This document shows positions 7,841 to 13,696 of a DNA stretch of 42,360 nt, in pieces; the first letter of the stretch is position 1; each line of letters starts with the position of its first letter. The DNA is from a virus. Under the pieces are notes generated by a model. It was not told the origin of the DNA, ran no database searches, and saw only the letters and a program-made list of their open reading frames with translations. Location of the stretch: IMG/VR virus record IMGVR_UViG_3300048930_000353, positions 1-42,360 of that record. One strand, written 5' to 3'. The translations under genes and the position numbers were made by a program.

Positions 7841-8036
7841 GGGCAGCGCTCCCGTTGCGGACCGCTAGCCTGGCTGCCGCGCGACGCTGTGCCCGCCACC
7901 AGGCTTTCTCCTTTTTCAGGACGGCTTCCTTGGTGCGGCCGAAAAACGCGGCGCGGGGCAGGCGCAGGACGTACCAGGTTGGGGTGATTTGGGTGAGGCC
8001 GTAGCTAGGTGTTCTGGTCGACTTTGGGTTGCGCAT
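7830..8036 (-). CDS. First gene of leftward operon, basic 68-residue protein
   Basis: This is the first reading frame after PL; its ATG (8036) lies about 35 bases beyond the predicted transcription start. The protein is strongly basic, with a beta-like stretch (TPTWYVLRLPRAAFFGRT) followed by an Arg/Ala helix. That pattern is reminiscent of small AP2-like nucleic-acid-binding domains, but this is only a resemblance. In lambda-like phages this position often holds an antiterminator or regulator. Confidence 0.6.
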   Translation of the reverse strand: MRNPKSTRTPSYGLTQITPTWYVLRLPRAAFFGRTKEAVLKKEKAWWRAQRRAAARLAVRNGSAAHVR

Positions 8037-8074
8037 TGTGGTCCCCCTGGCTGGATGTGATCCGGTTTTGGGAG

Positions 8075-8103
8075 ACGATACAAATATGTATTTGCAATGT
8101 CAA
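8075..8103 (-). promoter_or_regulatory. PL early leftward promoter
   Basis: Read on the minus strand, a perfect -35 TTGACA (8103-8098), a 17-base spacer and a -10 TATCGT (8080-8075) point at the leftward operon. The two operator sites at 8078-8091 and 8103-8116 overlap the -10/spacer and the upstream edge of the -35, as expected for a repressor-controlled promoter. Confidence 0.8.
8078..8091. promoter_or_regulatory. Operator site 1 (ATACA-N4-TGTAT)
   Basis: The sequence ATACAAATATGTAT has inverted half-sites ATACA/TGTAT. It covers the -10 side of PL. The same consensus occurs at 8103-8116, 9957-9970, 9998-10011 and 10020-10033. Confidence 0.75.
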
Positions 8104-8116
8104 TACATAAATGTAT
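8103..8116. promoter_or_regulatory. Operator site 2 (ATACA-N4-TGTAT)
   Basis: The sequence ATACATAAATGTAT is a dyad with perfect half-sites, 25 bases from site 1. It touches the PL -35 and lies within the region expected to drive the rightward BRCT gene (a TTGCAA-N16-TATTTT candidate at 8092-8119). Confidence 0.75.
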
Positions 8117-8173
8117 TTTTAGAATTAAAGCAATTGTGCTGTGCTTCTGAGGCGAACCTACGGAGGAGGATTT

Positions 8174-9067
8174 ATGTCGCATATCCTGGACAGTCACGGC
8201 CAGCCGCTGCATCAGGGCTTCAATAGGAAGCGCAACATTGAAAAGGCGGCAAGCGGCTTGATGGGTATCCTTCGAGGCCTCACTGCCGACGCGCGCATTA
8301 CTGAACAGGAAGCGTTATTCCTGGACGTGTGGCTGCGAAATCAAACCTTTCTGCAGGATGACGGTGATCTCGTGGATATCATTGATCTGGTAAGCGATAT
8401 TTTGAAAGACAATGTCGTCACGCGATCCGAGCTGGAGGACCTGCAGGCGTTGCTCTCCGACATTGTCGCCTTTCGTGATGATGGCTACATCAATTCAGAA
8501 GCAAAAGTAAATGAGCTGATCGGTTTGATCTCTGGCGTCGCTGCGGATGGGTGTTTAAGCGACTCCGAAATCGAATGTATTGTTAAGTGGCTGGATGATC
8601 ATTCGCAGTTCCTTGAGGAATGGCCAGTAAGTGTCGTGAAGCGACGTATCATGCAAGTTTTGGAGGATGGTGTGATCACTGAGTCTGAGCGCGTGGACAT
8701 GCTCGACACTATCCGGCAGATCACTGGGTATACGTTCGAAGAAACGTCTATTGCAGAAGGCAAGTCGACTGAGTTTCTGGAAGATCCGATAAGTAGTTTG
8801 GTGTTCGAGGATATGCGGTTTTGCTTTACCGGGAAGTTTGTATCCGGTGGCCGTGCTACGCAGGAATTGTCGGTGCAATTACGCGGCGGTATTCCTGTTA
8901 AAAAAATCACCAGCGAGGTGAACTATCTGATCATAGGTGCTTTAGCAAGTAGGGACTGGCGATTCAGCAGCCATGGTAGAAAAATCGAGGAGGCGCTTCG
9001 GTTGCGGCAATCCGGTGTTGTTATTAACGTCCTTACTGAGCGAACCTGGTTGAACTTTTTGGGGTGA
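8174..9067 (+). CDS. TerB-like duplicated repeats plus C-terminal BRCT domain
   Basis: This 297-residue protein starts at 8174 behind a strong GGAGGAGG site. Residues about 30-190 are helical and acidic. They contain two related repeats (LTADARITEQEALFLDVWL at about 36-54 and VAADGCLSDSEIECIVKWL at about 122-140) resembling TerB-type domains. Residues about 212-295 form a BRCT domain of the bacterial DNA-ligase type (FCFTGKF...YLIIG...TWLNFL). BRCT domains bind protein partners or DNA ends/nicks. The gene runs against its neighbours between PL and the repressor, a slot often used for lysogeny-expressed functions. Its job is unknown. Confidence 0.85.
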   Translation: MSHILDSHGQPLHQGFNRKRNIEKAASGLMGILRGLTADARITEQEALFLDVWLRNQTFLQDDGDLVDIIDLVSDILKDNVVTRSELEDLQALLSDIVAFRDDGYINSEAKVNELIGLISGVAADGCLSDSEIECIVKWLDDHSQFLEEWPVSVVKRRIMQVLEDGVITESERVDMLDTIRQITGYTFEETSIAEGKSTEFLEDPISSLVFEDMRFCFTGKFVSGGRATQELSVQLRGGIPVKKITSEVNYLIIGALASRDWRFSSHGRKIEEALRLRQSGVVINVLTERTWLNFLG

Positions 9068-9100
9068 ATTGAAGGGCAACAGTTGCTTACTGGCCAGGTG

Positions 9101-9123
9101 AAAAAAGCCCGCGCAAGGCGGGC
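9101..9123 (-). terminator. Rho-independent terminator of the repressor transcript
   Basis: Read leftward, the stem GCCCGC (9123-9118), a five-base loop and GCGGGC (9112-9107) precede six T (9106-9101). It would end transcription coming from the repressor gene and lies convergent to the 3' end of the BRCT gene. Confidence 0.75.
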
Positions 9124-9185
9124 AAGGGTTATGGACAATCGGGCCACGACGCCCGATATGTTGAGATTAGTCCGAGCGGACCACC
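9107..9185 (-). ncRNA. Candidate structured RNA or repressor 3'UTR
   Basis: Leftward of the short gene at 9329 lie three consecutive inverted repeats on the minus strand: GTCCG/CGGAC near 9170-9181, ATCGGGC/GCCCGAT (9157-9138) and the terminator stem (9123-9107). It could be a discrete small RNA or just a structured 3'UTR of the repressor mRNA; no promoter was identified with confidence. Confidence 0.25.
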
Positions 9186-9328
9186 CCGCCAGTGAATGAC
9201 CATTATTGATGGAAAACCCTTCTTTAGGCAGCGTGTCCTCTTTCTCAAAATCAGATGAAAAATATTTGTTTATAATTCGAATGTTGCAAGCTAGGTTCTA
9301 CTGTCGGGTGTATTTTTCAAGGATCGAT

Positions 9329-9475
9329 ATGAACACTGCTGATGATCAACAACAAGAAATCAGGGCGCAAATACTATTGAAAATTTACATGACGCTGGAT
9401 GATGCAGACAAAGTCAATATGATGTCTGATGTTCATCGCTTGCTGGAATGTCGAGAAGCGCCGCCTGAGCAATAG
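9329..9475 (+). CDS. 48-residue helical protein, convergent with the repressor
   Basis: The ATG at 9329 has AAGGA upstream, and a perfect -10 hexamer TATAAT (9271-9276) lies about 50 bases before it, although no good -35 is seen. The peptide (EIRAQILLKIYMTLDDADKV in its middle) looks like two amphipathic helices. Its last 62 bases are antisense to the repressor 3' end. Function unknown; a longer version from 9206 is possible but reads through the promoter-like AT-rich segment. Confidence 0.5.
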   Translation: MNTADDQQQEIRAQILLKIYMTLDDADKVNMMSDVHRLLECREAPPEQ

Positions 9476-9980
9476 CAATGCGATCTTGCGGGGGCAGTAG
9501 CGGCATGTAGGTGAGTACCAGGCTGACGAATTCTGTGTGGCTGATGCGTCGCAACAGGGGCAGTATATCGGCTGCAGACAGGGCCGAACTTGAAGAATAG
9601 GATACGCTCGCGTCCTTAGTGACTGACGGTATTTTGCTGTGACCGTCGCTTTCTAAAATGCCCTGCAGCGCGGCTTCAAGAGCTGACCTGGGTTGCTGTT
9701 TTTTGGCGATAAATTGTTGCACGGCGTTTGGGTCAAGGATCTGGCTTGCTGTGAGCCCGAAGTACTGCGCGATGCCTTCCAGGATGCCTATCCCCGGATT
9801 TCTAGTTTGGCCGGAACAGATACGGTGAATGTTCACCTGGCTGATCCGTCCGCCAGAATCTAATTCTACTCGCTGGGGCGATACCCCTTTCCATTCCAAA
9901 AGCAAAGGAATGGTCTGCGTGAGCGGAAGCCCCTCGATCACTTTGTATGTGCTCTTATACATTTCTGTATGTTGATTCAT
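9414..9980 (-). CDS. CI-like lysogeny repressor (HTH, no peptidase domain)
   Basis: The first 80-90 residues of this 188-residue protein contain an XRE-type helix-turn-helix (GGRISQVNIHRICSGQTRNP). A Ser-rich linker and a helical C-terminal region follow. No S24/LexA autoprotease domain (Ser-Lys dyad) is visible, so induction would not be by the usual RecA-stimulated self-cleavage. It is divergent from a Cro-like gene and flanked by dyad operators, the arrangement of an immunity region. The start at 9980 lacks a ribosome-binding site; Met7 (9962) is an alternative. One operator lies inside this 5' end. Confidence 0.8.
   Translation of the reverse strand: MNQHTEMYKSTYKVIEGLPLTQTIPLLLEWKGVSPQRVELDSGGRISQVNIHRICSGQTRNPGIGILEGIAQYFGLTASQILDPNAVQQFIAKKQQPRSALEAALQGILESDGHSKIPSVTKDASVSYSSSSALSAADILPLLRRISHTEFVSLVLTYMPLLPPQDRIAIAQAALLDIPASDEHQTSY
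9957..9970. promoter_or_regulatory. Operator site 5 (ATACA-N4-TGTAT) at the repressor start
   Basis: The sequence ATACATTTCTGTAT has perfect half-sites and lies across the first codons of the repressor. Binding here could block the repressor's own transcription, as an autoregulatory site would. Confidence 0.6.
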
Positions 9981-9997
9981 GTCGAATAAAATAAAAA

Positions 9998-10011
9998 ATG
10001 CATATATGCAT
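9998..10011. promoter_or_regulatory. Operator site 3 (ATGCA-N4-TGCAT)
   Basis: This is the core of a perfect 16-base palindrome (AATGCATATATGCATT, 9997-10012) midway between the repressor and cro starts, 22 bases from site 4. It ends on the first base of the probable PR -35. Confidence 0.75.
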
Positions 10012-10039
10012 TGAATAAACTACAAATATGTATTACCGT
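10011..10039 (+). promoter_or_regulatory. PR candidate promoter for cro
   Basis: TTGAAT (10011-10016), a 17-base spacer and TACCGT (10034-10039) mirror the PL layout relative to the operators. The predicted transcript would start within a few bases of the cro ATG (10047), and no ribosome-binding site precedes that ATG, so the message may be leaderless. Confidence 0.5.
10020..10033. promoter_or_regulatory. Operator site 4 (CTACA-N4-TGTAT)
   Basis: The sequence CTACAAATATGTAT has one mismatch to the consensus in the left half and the same centre (AATA) as site 1. It lies in the PR spacer just before the -10. Confidence 0.65.
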
Positions 10040-10046
10040 CGGCCGC

Positions 10047-10250
10047 ATGATCACTTTACAAGAAATGACCAGCGCACTGCTCGATAGCGGTATGACGGAG
10101 GCACAGCTGGCCGAGGCTGTCAAAACTAGCCAGGCAACCGTCCACCGCATACGTCGCGGAACCACTCCTGATCCCGGGTATTCGTTGGGTAAGCGCATTG
10201 AGGCGATATACGAGTCGGTGCGGCGTGAGCTTGCAGTCGGCGCTGAATGA
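10047..10250 (+). CDS. Cro-like HTH repressor, 67 aa
   Basis: A compact helix-turn-helix protein (MTEAQLAEAVKTSQATVHRI at about residues 14-33), divergent from the CI-like gene. Cro-type proteins bind the same operators as the repressor and favour lytic growth. The ATG at 10047 is chosen because the upstream in-frame ATG lies inside the operator/promoter region. It lacks a ribosome-binding site. Confidence 0.8.
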   Translation: MITLQEMTSALLDSGMTEAQLAEAVKTSQATVHRIRRGTTPDPGYSLGKRIEAIYESVRRELAVGAE

Positions 10251-10371
10251 TTGCCAGATTCGGGCGAGTGCTGTGTGATTGGCATAGACATGCGGTTAGG
10301 TGCCGTCGCGTGATTTGCTTTGAGCGTATATGCACCAGCAGCAATTAATACATTTAACGAAGGCGTCCACC

Positions 10372-10623
10372 ATGGATCACGCTAGTCAACCAGCACACAT
10401 ATTCCGAGACTTCCGGGAGATGCACTGCCTCTCGCAAGCCGAACTGGGCGCTTTGTTGGGTATTGAAGCGACGAAGCAATCGCGAATCTCGAATTACGAG
10501 AATGGAGAGCGGGCGATCCCGATTGGCCTCGCATATAAGTTTATCGATCTGGCTAAGGCCAATGGCACCTGGCTGACATTGGAAGATGTTTACCCACGGC
10601 CTAATCCAGGCGGTGTTCGTTAG
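10372..10623 (+). CDS. Second XRE-family regulator, 83 aa
   Basis: The HTH is clear: LSQAELGALLGIEATKQSRI, followed by SNYENGERAIP, the classic XRE recognition-helix pattern. The ATG at 10372 has GAAGG upstream. It lies between cro and the CII-like gene in the rightward early operon and probably tunes early or late transcription. Half-sites resembling the operator (AATACATTT near 10345) lie just upstream, which may be coincidental. Confidence 0.8.
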   Translation: MDHASQPAHIFRDFREMHCLSQAELGALLGIEATKQSRISNYENGERAIPIGLAYKFIDLAKANGTWLTLEDVYPRPNPGGVR

Positions 10624-10679
10624 CGGGAAGAGACCGATAGAACGAGCAGCTCTATCATCATTTAAAGAGGCTTTATTCG

Positions 10680-11147
10680 ATGGACCAACTAGACCACGCA
10701 ATACACAACACAGCTCACAAATCCAGCAAGACACCTGAGGAGATCGCTCGGGCGATCAGTGTTGGTCACCAGATACTGCTTAACAAAGTCAGCCCCACAA
10801 ATGACCGCAACAAGCTCACGCTGCGTGAGGCGGTGGCGATGATTATCTGCACTGGCAACACCGAAATGGTGAGTGTGATTGCCGATATCGCTGGTGGAGA
10901 GTTCGTGCCGCGCGGTGGCGATGCAACGCCGTCGGTGATGTCCGGCGTGCTCACTGTTGTGTCGGAGCAGGGCGACGTGACGCGCGCGATTGAGTGCGCG
11001 CTCGCAGATGGCAGGATCAGCTCGCGTGAGGGCAATCGCATAATCCAGGAGATCGACCAGGCCATGAGTGCGCTGCGGCTGCTGAGGAAAGCGGTGGGCG
11101 ATGTGGTGCAGGGGAAGGTTGTGGATTTAAGTGCGGGGCGGGGATGA
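10680..11147 (+). CDS. Phage CII-type regulatory protein (CP76 family)
   Basis: This 155-residue protein matches the layout of the P2-type CII / CP76 regulator family. It has an N-terminal segment containing ISVGHQILLNKVSPTNDRNK, a helical middle (LTLREAVAMIICTGNTEMVS) and a C-terminal helix. These proteins take part in the lysogeny/lysis decision and activate or stabilise lysogenic transcription in some phages. The ATG follows AAAGAGG. Position after cro and before the replication gene fits. Family assignment is by sequence pattern only. Confidence 0.75.
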   Translation: MDQLDHAIHNTAHKSSKTPEEIARAISVGHQILLNKVSPTNDRNKLTLREAVAMIICTGNTEMVSVIADIAGGEFVPRGGDATPSVMSGVLTVVSEQGDVTRAIECALADGRISSREGNRIIQEIDQAMSALRLLRKAVGDVVQGKVVDLSAGRG

Positions 11148-11157
11148 GTGAATATCT

Positions 11158-11421
11158 ATGCCGCGAGTAGAACCGCTGACGCTTCACGCTGCAATGAATC
11201 ATGCGAGCGTAATGGGTCAGACAGAAGAATGGCCTCGCAGATATTACTGGGCATCGGTTTGGTGGAGATTGCATTCGAGAGAGTCGGCGAGTCCACAGGA
11301 ACCATTACAGTATTCTCGCAACCAGCTGGCACTTTACCGTGACTGTCTGCGCAGGTCAGAGCACTACAAGCGCCAGGATATTCGGAATCTAACCGACTGG
11401 CAGAAGATGCAAGAAGCATAA
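11158..11421 (+). CDS. Hypothetical protein, 87 aa
   Basis: The frame starts ten bases after the CII-like stop and reads like a protein, with aromatic and charged helices (RRYYWASVWWRLHSRESASP, then LALYRDCLRRSEHYKR). A GTG start at 11148 in another frame and a long minus-strand frame also cover this stretch but have poorer composition. No family is recognised. Confidence 0.55.
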   Translation: MPRVEPLTLHAAMNHASVMGQTEEWPRRYYWASVWWRLHSRESASPQEPLQYSRNQLALYRDCLRRSEHYKRQDIRNLTDWQKMQEA

Positions 11422-11485
11422 CAATCGGATAGCCGGCTAGGGATCTAGCGTTAATGCACATAATTTCCAATACCACGCGTGCTAG

Positions 11486-12235
11486 GTGCGTGCGTTGAAT
11501 CAGTGCGAGTACAGAGAGATTCTGTTCAACAGCTCGGTGTCGCCGCTGCAGAAGTTGTTGTACGCGTACCTGCGCAGCTGCATGGACTGGCAGTCGTGCA
11601 TCGTGGGTGATGCTGATAAAAAGATGATCAGCTATCAGTCGATACGTGAGCACCTGGAGTACCTGCCTCCGGCAAAGTCACATGCGGCGGCGATTGATCT
11701 CAGTCGTGACCAGGTTAAGCGGCTGCTGGCCGGGCTCGTGCAGGGGGGTTACATCGTGCGCTTAAAGGGCAAGCGGTACGGTGTAGAGCTGCGTTTTTTT
11801 CTGCCGTTGGCCTCCAAGGGAGTAGTCCGTCCGCAGGATGAGCGCCATATGAGCGCCATAGATGAGCGCCATACCGATTTTGTAGGTGGTACTTCTGCTA
11901 AAAGTCAGGCGGGACGCGGGTTTAGGTCGAGCGATGACCGTGGCGCTCATACCCATGAGCGCCATACCAAAATCGCCGATGAGCGCCACACCTCTTTAGT
12001 ATTACTCTCTCTCTCTCATAAATATTCTTACTACGATCCGGACGACGATGATATGCGCTGGATTCGTTATCAATTCGGTGATGACCTGGAGCGGCGGCAG
12101 GTTGATATCGCGTTCGAGACTGAGAAGTTCAATCTGCGTTACCAAAAGCAAACCGGGTACGACATGACGCATCAGCAGGCTGACTGGCGCACATGGATGA
12201 TCCGTGCCCTGGAATATCAGCGAGGTGATCGATGA
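11486..12235 (+). CDS. Replication initiator-like protein with internal iterons
   Basis: This 249-residue protein starts at GTG 11486, immediately after an in-frame stop. The N-terminal 100 residues look like a winged helix (LSRDQVKRLLAGLVQGGYIV). The middle is a low-complexity linker whose repeated DERHT/HERHT peptides are the translation of DNA iterons. The C-terminus (FETEKFNLRYQKQTGYDMTH, then WRTWMIRA) resembles the DnaT/phage replication C-terminal segment. As in lambda O, the origin appears to lie inside the initiator gene. No helicase or loader gene is seen nearby, so host helicase recruitment is inferred. Confidence 0.75.
   Translation: MRALNQCEYREILFNSSVSPLQKLLYAYLRSCMDWQSCIVGDADKKMISYQSIREHLEYLPPAKSHAAAIDLSRDQVKRLLAGLVQGGYIVRLKGKRYGVELRFFLPLASKGVVRPQDERHMSAIDERHTDFVGGTSAKSQAGRGFRSSDDRGAHTHERHTKIADERHTSLVLLSLSHKYSYYDPDDDDMRWIRYQFGDDLERRQVDIAFETEKFNLRYQKQTGYDMTHQQADWRTWMIRALEYQRGDR
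11838..11990. repeat. Iteron cluster, probable replication origin
   Basis: Six copies of ATGAGCGCCATA are present. Direct copies lie at 11838-11849, 11849-11860, 11862-11873, 11955-11966 and 11979-11990 (the last reads ...CACA). One inverted copy lies at 11941-11950 (TGGCGCTCAT). They fall in the linker-coding part of the initiator gene. An AT-rich tract follows at 11991-12036. Confidence 0.8.
11991..12036. other. AT-rich/CT-repeat tract, probable unwinding element
   Basis: Directly after the last iteron comes a tract rich in T and A with a (CT)6-type run near 12005-12017 and TATTACT and AAATATTCTTA stretches. It is easily melted and is placed as a DNA-unwinding element would be. Confidence 0.5.
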
Positions 12236-12504
12236 GAAAACAGTTTGTGCATGCGGCGCATCCACGGTACTTCGACAACGGGCCGATACAGCGCATGCAG
12301 CACGCGGTGATGAGTCGGGTGGTTAAGTTGAGTTGGGTCGGTTGTGAGGTGAAGGAAATTCGCTGTGACGAATTCAAGGCCACGATCCGCATAGAGCCGC
12401 ACGCTGCGTTCGTCGCGCAGTATTCGGACAAGGGTTTCGGTGTAATTGAGGAGGGCGCGCTGCGTATCGTGTGGCGCGAACCAGGAGGCGAGGCGGGCGC
12501 ATGA
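12232..12504 (+). CDS. Conserved-type hypothetical protein, 90 aa
   Basis: The ATG (12232) overlaps the initiator's stop (ATGA). The protein is small, alpha/beta and basic, opening MRKQFVHAAHPRYFDNGPIQ and ending in a Gly/Glu-rich tail. Similar small proteins often sit between the replication and late-regulator genes in lambdoid phages. Function unknown. Confidence 0.75.
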   Translation: MRKQFVHAAHPRYFDNGPIQRMQHAVMSRVVKLSWVGCEVKEIRCDEFKATIRIEPHAAFVAQYSDKGFGVIEEGALRIVWREPGGEAGA

Positions 12505-12899
12505 TCGATTACGTGGACAGGTTGCTTAAGCACTGGGCGCAGGAGATGTCGGTCAATCGATCGGGTGTGTACCTGGGGTACGGCAATGGCTGGGGCGGCA
12601 CGTTTACCGAGGGCGATGCCGCTAGCACTGGGTTGCTCACTGCGCGCGGTACCGCGTCGCGATCCGGGCCGGCACGCAATGACCTGGGCAAGGTGGCCGA
12701 GCGCGTGAACCAGGCGGTGGAGCGGTTGCCTGAGGCGTTGCAGGAGGTGGTGAGTGTGCAGTATTTGGAGTGTCCCAGCCTTACTGCGCGTGAAAAATCG
12801 TTGAAGCTGGGGTGTGGCGTGGCGACGCTCTATAACAATATCCACAGGGCGCACGAATTATTATCTGATGATTTACCAGACAGTTACGCAAATTCCTGA
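12501..12899 (+). CDS. Q-like late regulator (sigma-region-4-like HTH)
   Basis: The C-terminal half of this 132-residue protein (LPEALQEVVSVQYLECPSLT, then KSLKLGCGVATLYNNIHRAH) is a helix-turn-helix of the sigma-70 region 4 type, as in phage Q/ArpU-type late regulators. The gene is the last before the late operon and is followed by a promoter-like sequence and a terminator. That is where Q proteins load on RNA polymerase and antiterminate late transcription. The ATG overlaps the previous stop (ATGA). Confidence 0.7.
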   Translation: MIDYVDRLLKHWAQEMSVNRSGVYLGYGNGWGGTFTEGDAASTGLLTARGTASRSGPARNDLGKVAERVNQAVERLPEALQEVVSVQYLECPSLTAREKSLKLGCGVATLYNNIHRAHELLSDDLPDSYANS

Positions 12900-12904
12900 T
12901 TTAG

Positions 12905-12923
12905 TTATCCACATTGTGCATAA
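12905..12923. promoter_or_regulatory. Head-to-head pair of DnaA-box-like sites
   Basis: TTATCCACATTGTGCATAA contains a perfect DnaA box TTATCCACA (12905-12913). One base later comes an inverted near-consensus box (TTATGCACA on the minus strand, 12923-12915). It lies just after the Q-like gene. Confidence 0.55.
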
Positions 12924-12924
12924 C

Positions 12925-12971
12925 CATTCCAAGGCCCATGAGTTGCGTGGCTTGGAATGTTTCTGTACAAA
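12925..12971 (+). promoter_or_regulatory. Candidate late promoter with overlapping inverted repeat
   Basis: CATTCCAAG (12925-12933) and CTTGGAATG (12951-12959) form a 9-base inverted repeat. The right arm lies inside the spacer of a promoter-like TTGCGT (12943-12948)-N17-TACAAA (12966-12971). In lambda, Q binds DNA between -35 and -10 of PR', so this repeat is a candidate Q site. Weak hexamers make the promoter call tentative. Confidence 0.35.
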
Positions 12972-13001
12972 ACACCCCATTGGTCAAAGTTGACTGAGAG
13001 A

Positions 13002-13029
13002 AAAAGCCCGGCCCTTGCGTCGGGCTTTT
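13002..13029. terminator. Bidirectional terminator between Q-like gene and late operon
   Basis: AAAAGCCCG (13002-13010), a ten-base loop and CGGGCTTTT (13021-13029) form a rho-independent terminator usable on both strands. It lies about 30 bases beyond the candidate late start, matching a Q-controlled tR'-like terminator. Confidence 0.7.
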
Positions 13030-13067
13030 GCGTTTTCGGCTGGCTATAAAATTCAAGGGGGCGAACT

Positions 13068-13271
13068 GTGCCGGATCAACAACAGCTCACGTATGCGGAC
13101 GGGGTCCGAGAGGGCAAGCTAGCGATGCTGGAGGCCATGCAGAATTCACACGGCAGTCGCATTACCACGGTGGAGGGTAAGGTCTCGCTGCTGGAGCGCG
13201 TTGCGTACACGGTGACGGGCGCTATTGCCCTGGTGCAGTTCGTGCCCATGCTCAAGGCGTTCTTGGCATGA
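13068..13271 (+). CDS. Small membrane protein, possible holin or holin accessory
   Basis: This 67-residue protein starts at GTG 13068 (GGGGG upstream). An N-terminal helix with coiled-coil character (SRITTVEGKVSLLERVAYTV) leads into one C-terminal membrane segment (about residues 47-66, VTGAIALVQFVPMLKAFLA). That topology recalls XhlA-type proteins. It overlaps the endolysin start (ATGA), which supports a lysis role. A second holin candidate lies at 37027. Confidence 0.65.
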   Translation: MPDQQQLTYADGVREGKLAMLEAMQNSHGSRITTVEGKVSLLERVAYTVTGAIALVQFVPMLKAFLA

Positions 13272-13696
13272 TCCCGCGTCAACCTGCACCTGGTGGTGGA
13301 TTGGTGGAGTTGCCTGTGCGTAGTGATCGCGCCGGCGATGGTGCGTTCGGTGCTTCACGTGGAACGCGCAAGCACGCGGGTATCGACTACTCGTGTTTCC
13401 CTGGTCAGCCTGTTGTCGGCGGTGTGGCTGGCAAGGTGACTAAGCTCGGGTACTGTTATGGCGATGATCTCAGTTGGCGTTATGTGCAGGTGACTGATCG
13501 CGGTGGATTGCTGCATCGGTTTCTGTATGTCAATCCGTTGGTGCGTGTGGGGCAGGAGGTCTCGACTGATACGGAGATCGGTATCGCGCAGGACATCACG
13601 CGGCGTTACCCGAATCAGGGGATGCTGCCGCACGTTCACCGCGAAGTCAGGACGGCTGATGGCAAGTGCATCGACCCCGCGAGCTGCTTGGCTTAA
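13268..13696 (+). CDS. M23-family metallopeptidase endolysin
   Basis: This 142-residue protein is essentially one LytM/M23 domain. The zinc ligands are readable: H36 and D40 in RKHAGID, and the HVH pair at H122/H124. An FGASRGTR motif precedes the first His. M23 enzymes cut peptide cross-links of peptidoglycan. No signal peptide is visible, so release would need a holin, fitting the overlapping membrane protein upstream. Confidence 0.85.
   Translation: MIPRQPAPGGGLVELPVRSDRAGDGAFGASRGTRKHAGIDYSCFPGQPVVGGVAGKVTKLGYCYGDDLSWRYVQVTDRGGLLHRFLYVNPLVRVGQEVSTDTEIGIAQDITRRYPNQGMLPHVHREVRTADGKCIDPASCLA

Noticed and set aside
11156-11653. Long minus-strand frame across the gap before the initiator gene
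   Set aside because: It runs antisense to two likely genes, has no ribosome-binding site, and is against the direction of the operon.
11838-11990. Short CRISPR-like array
   Set aside because: Repeats are 12 bases, irregularly spaced, partly adjoining and one inverted; they fit origin iterons.
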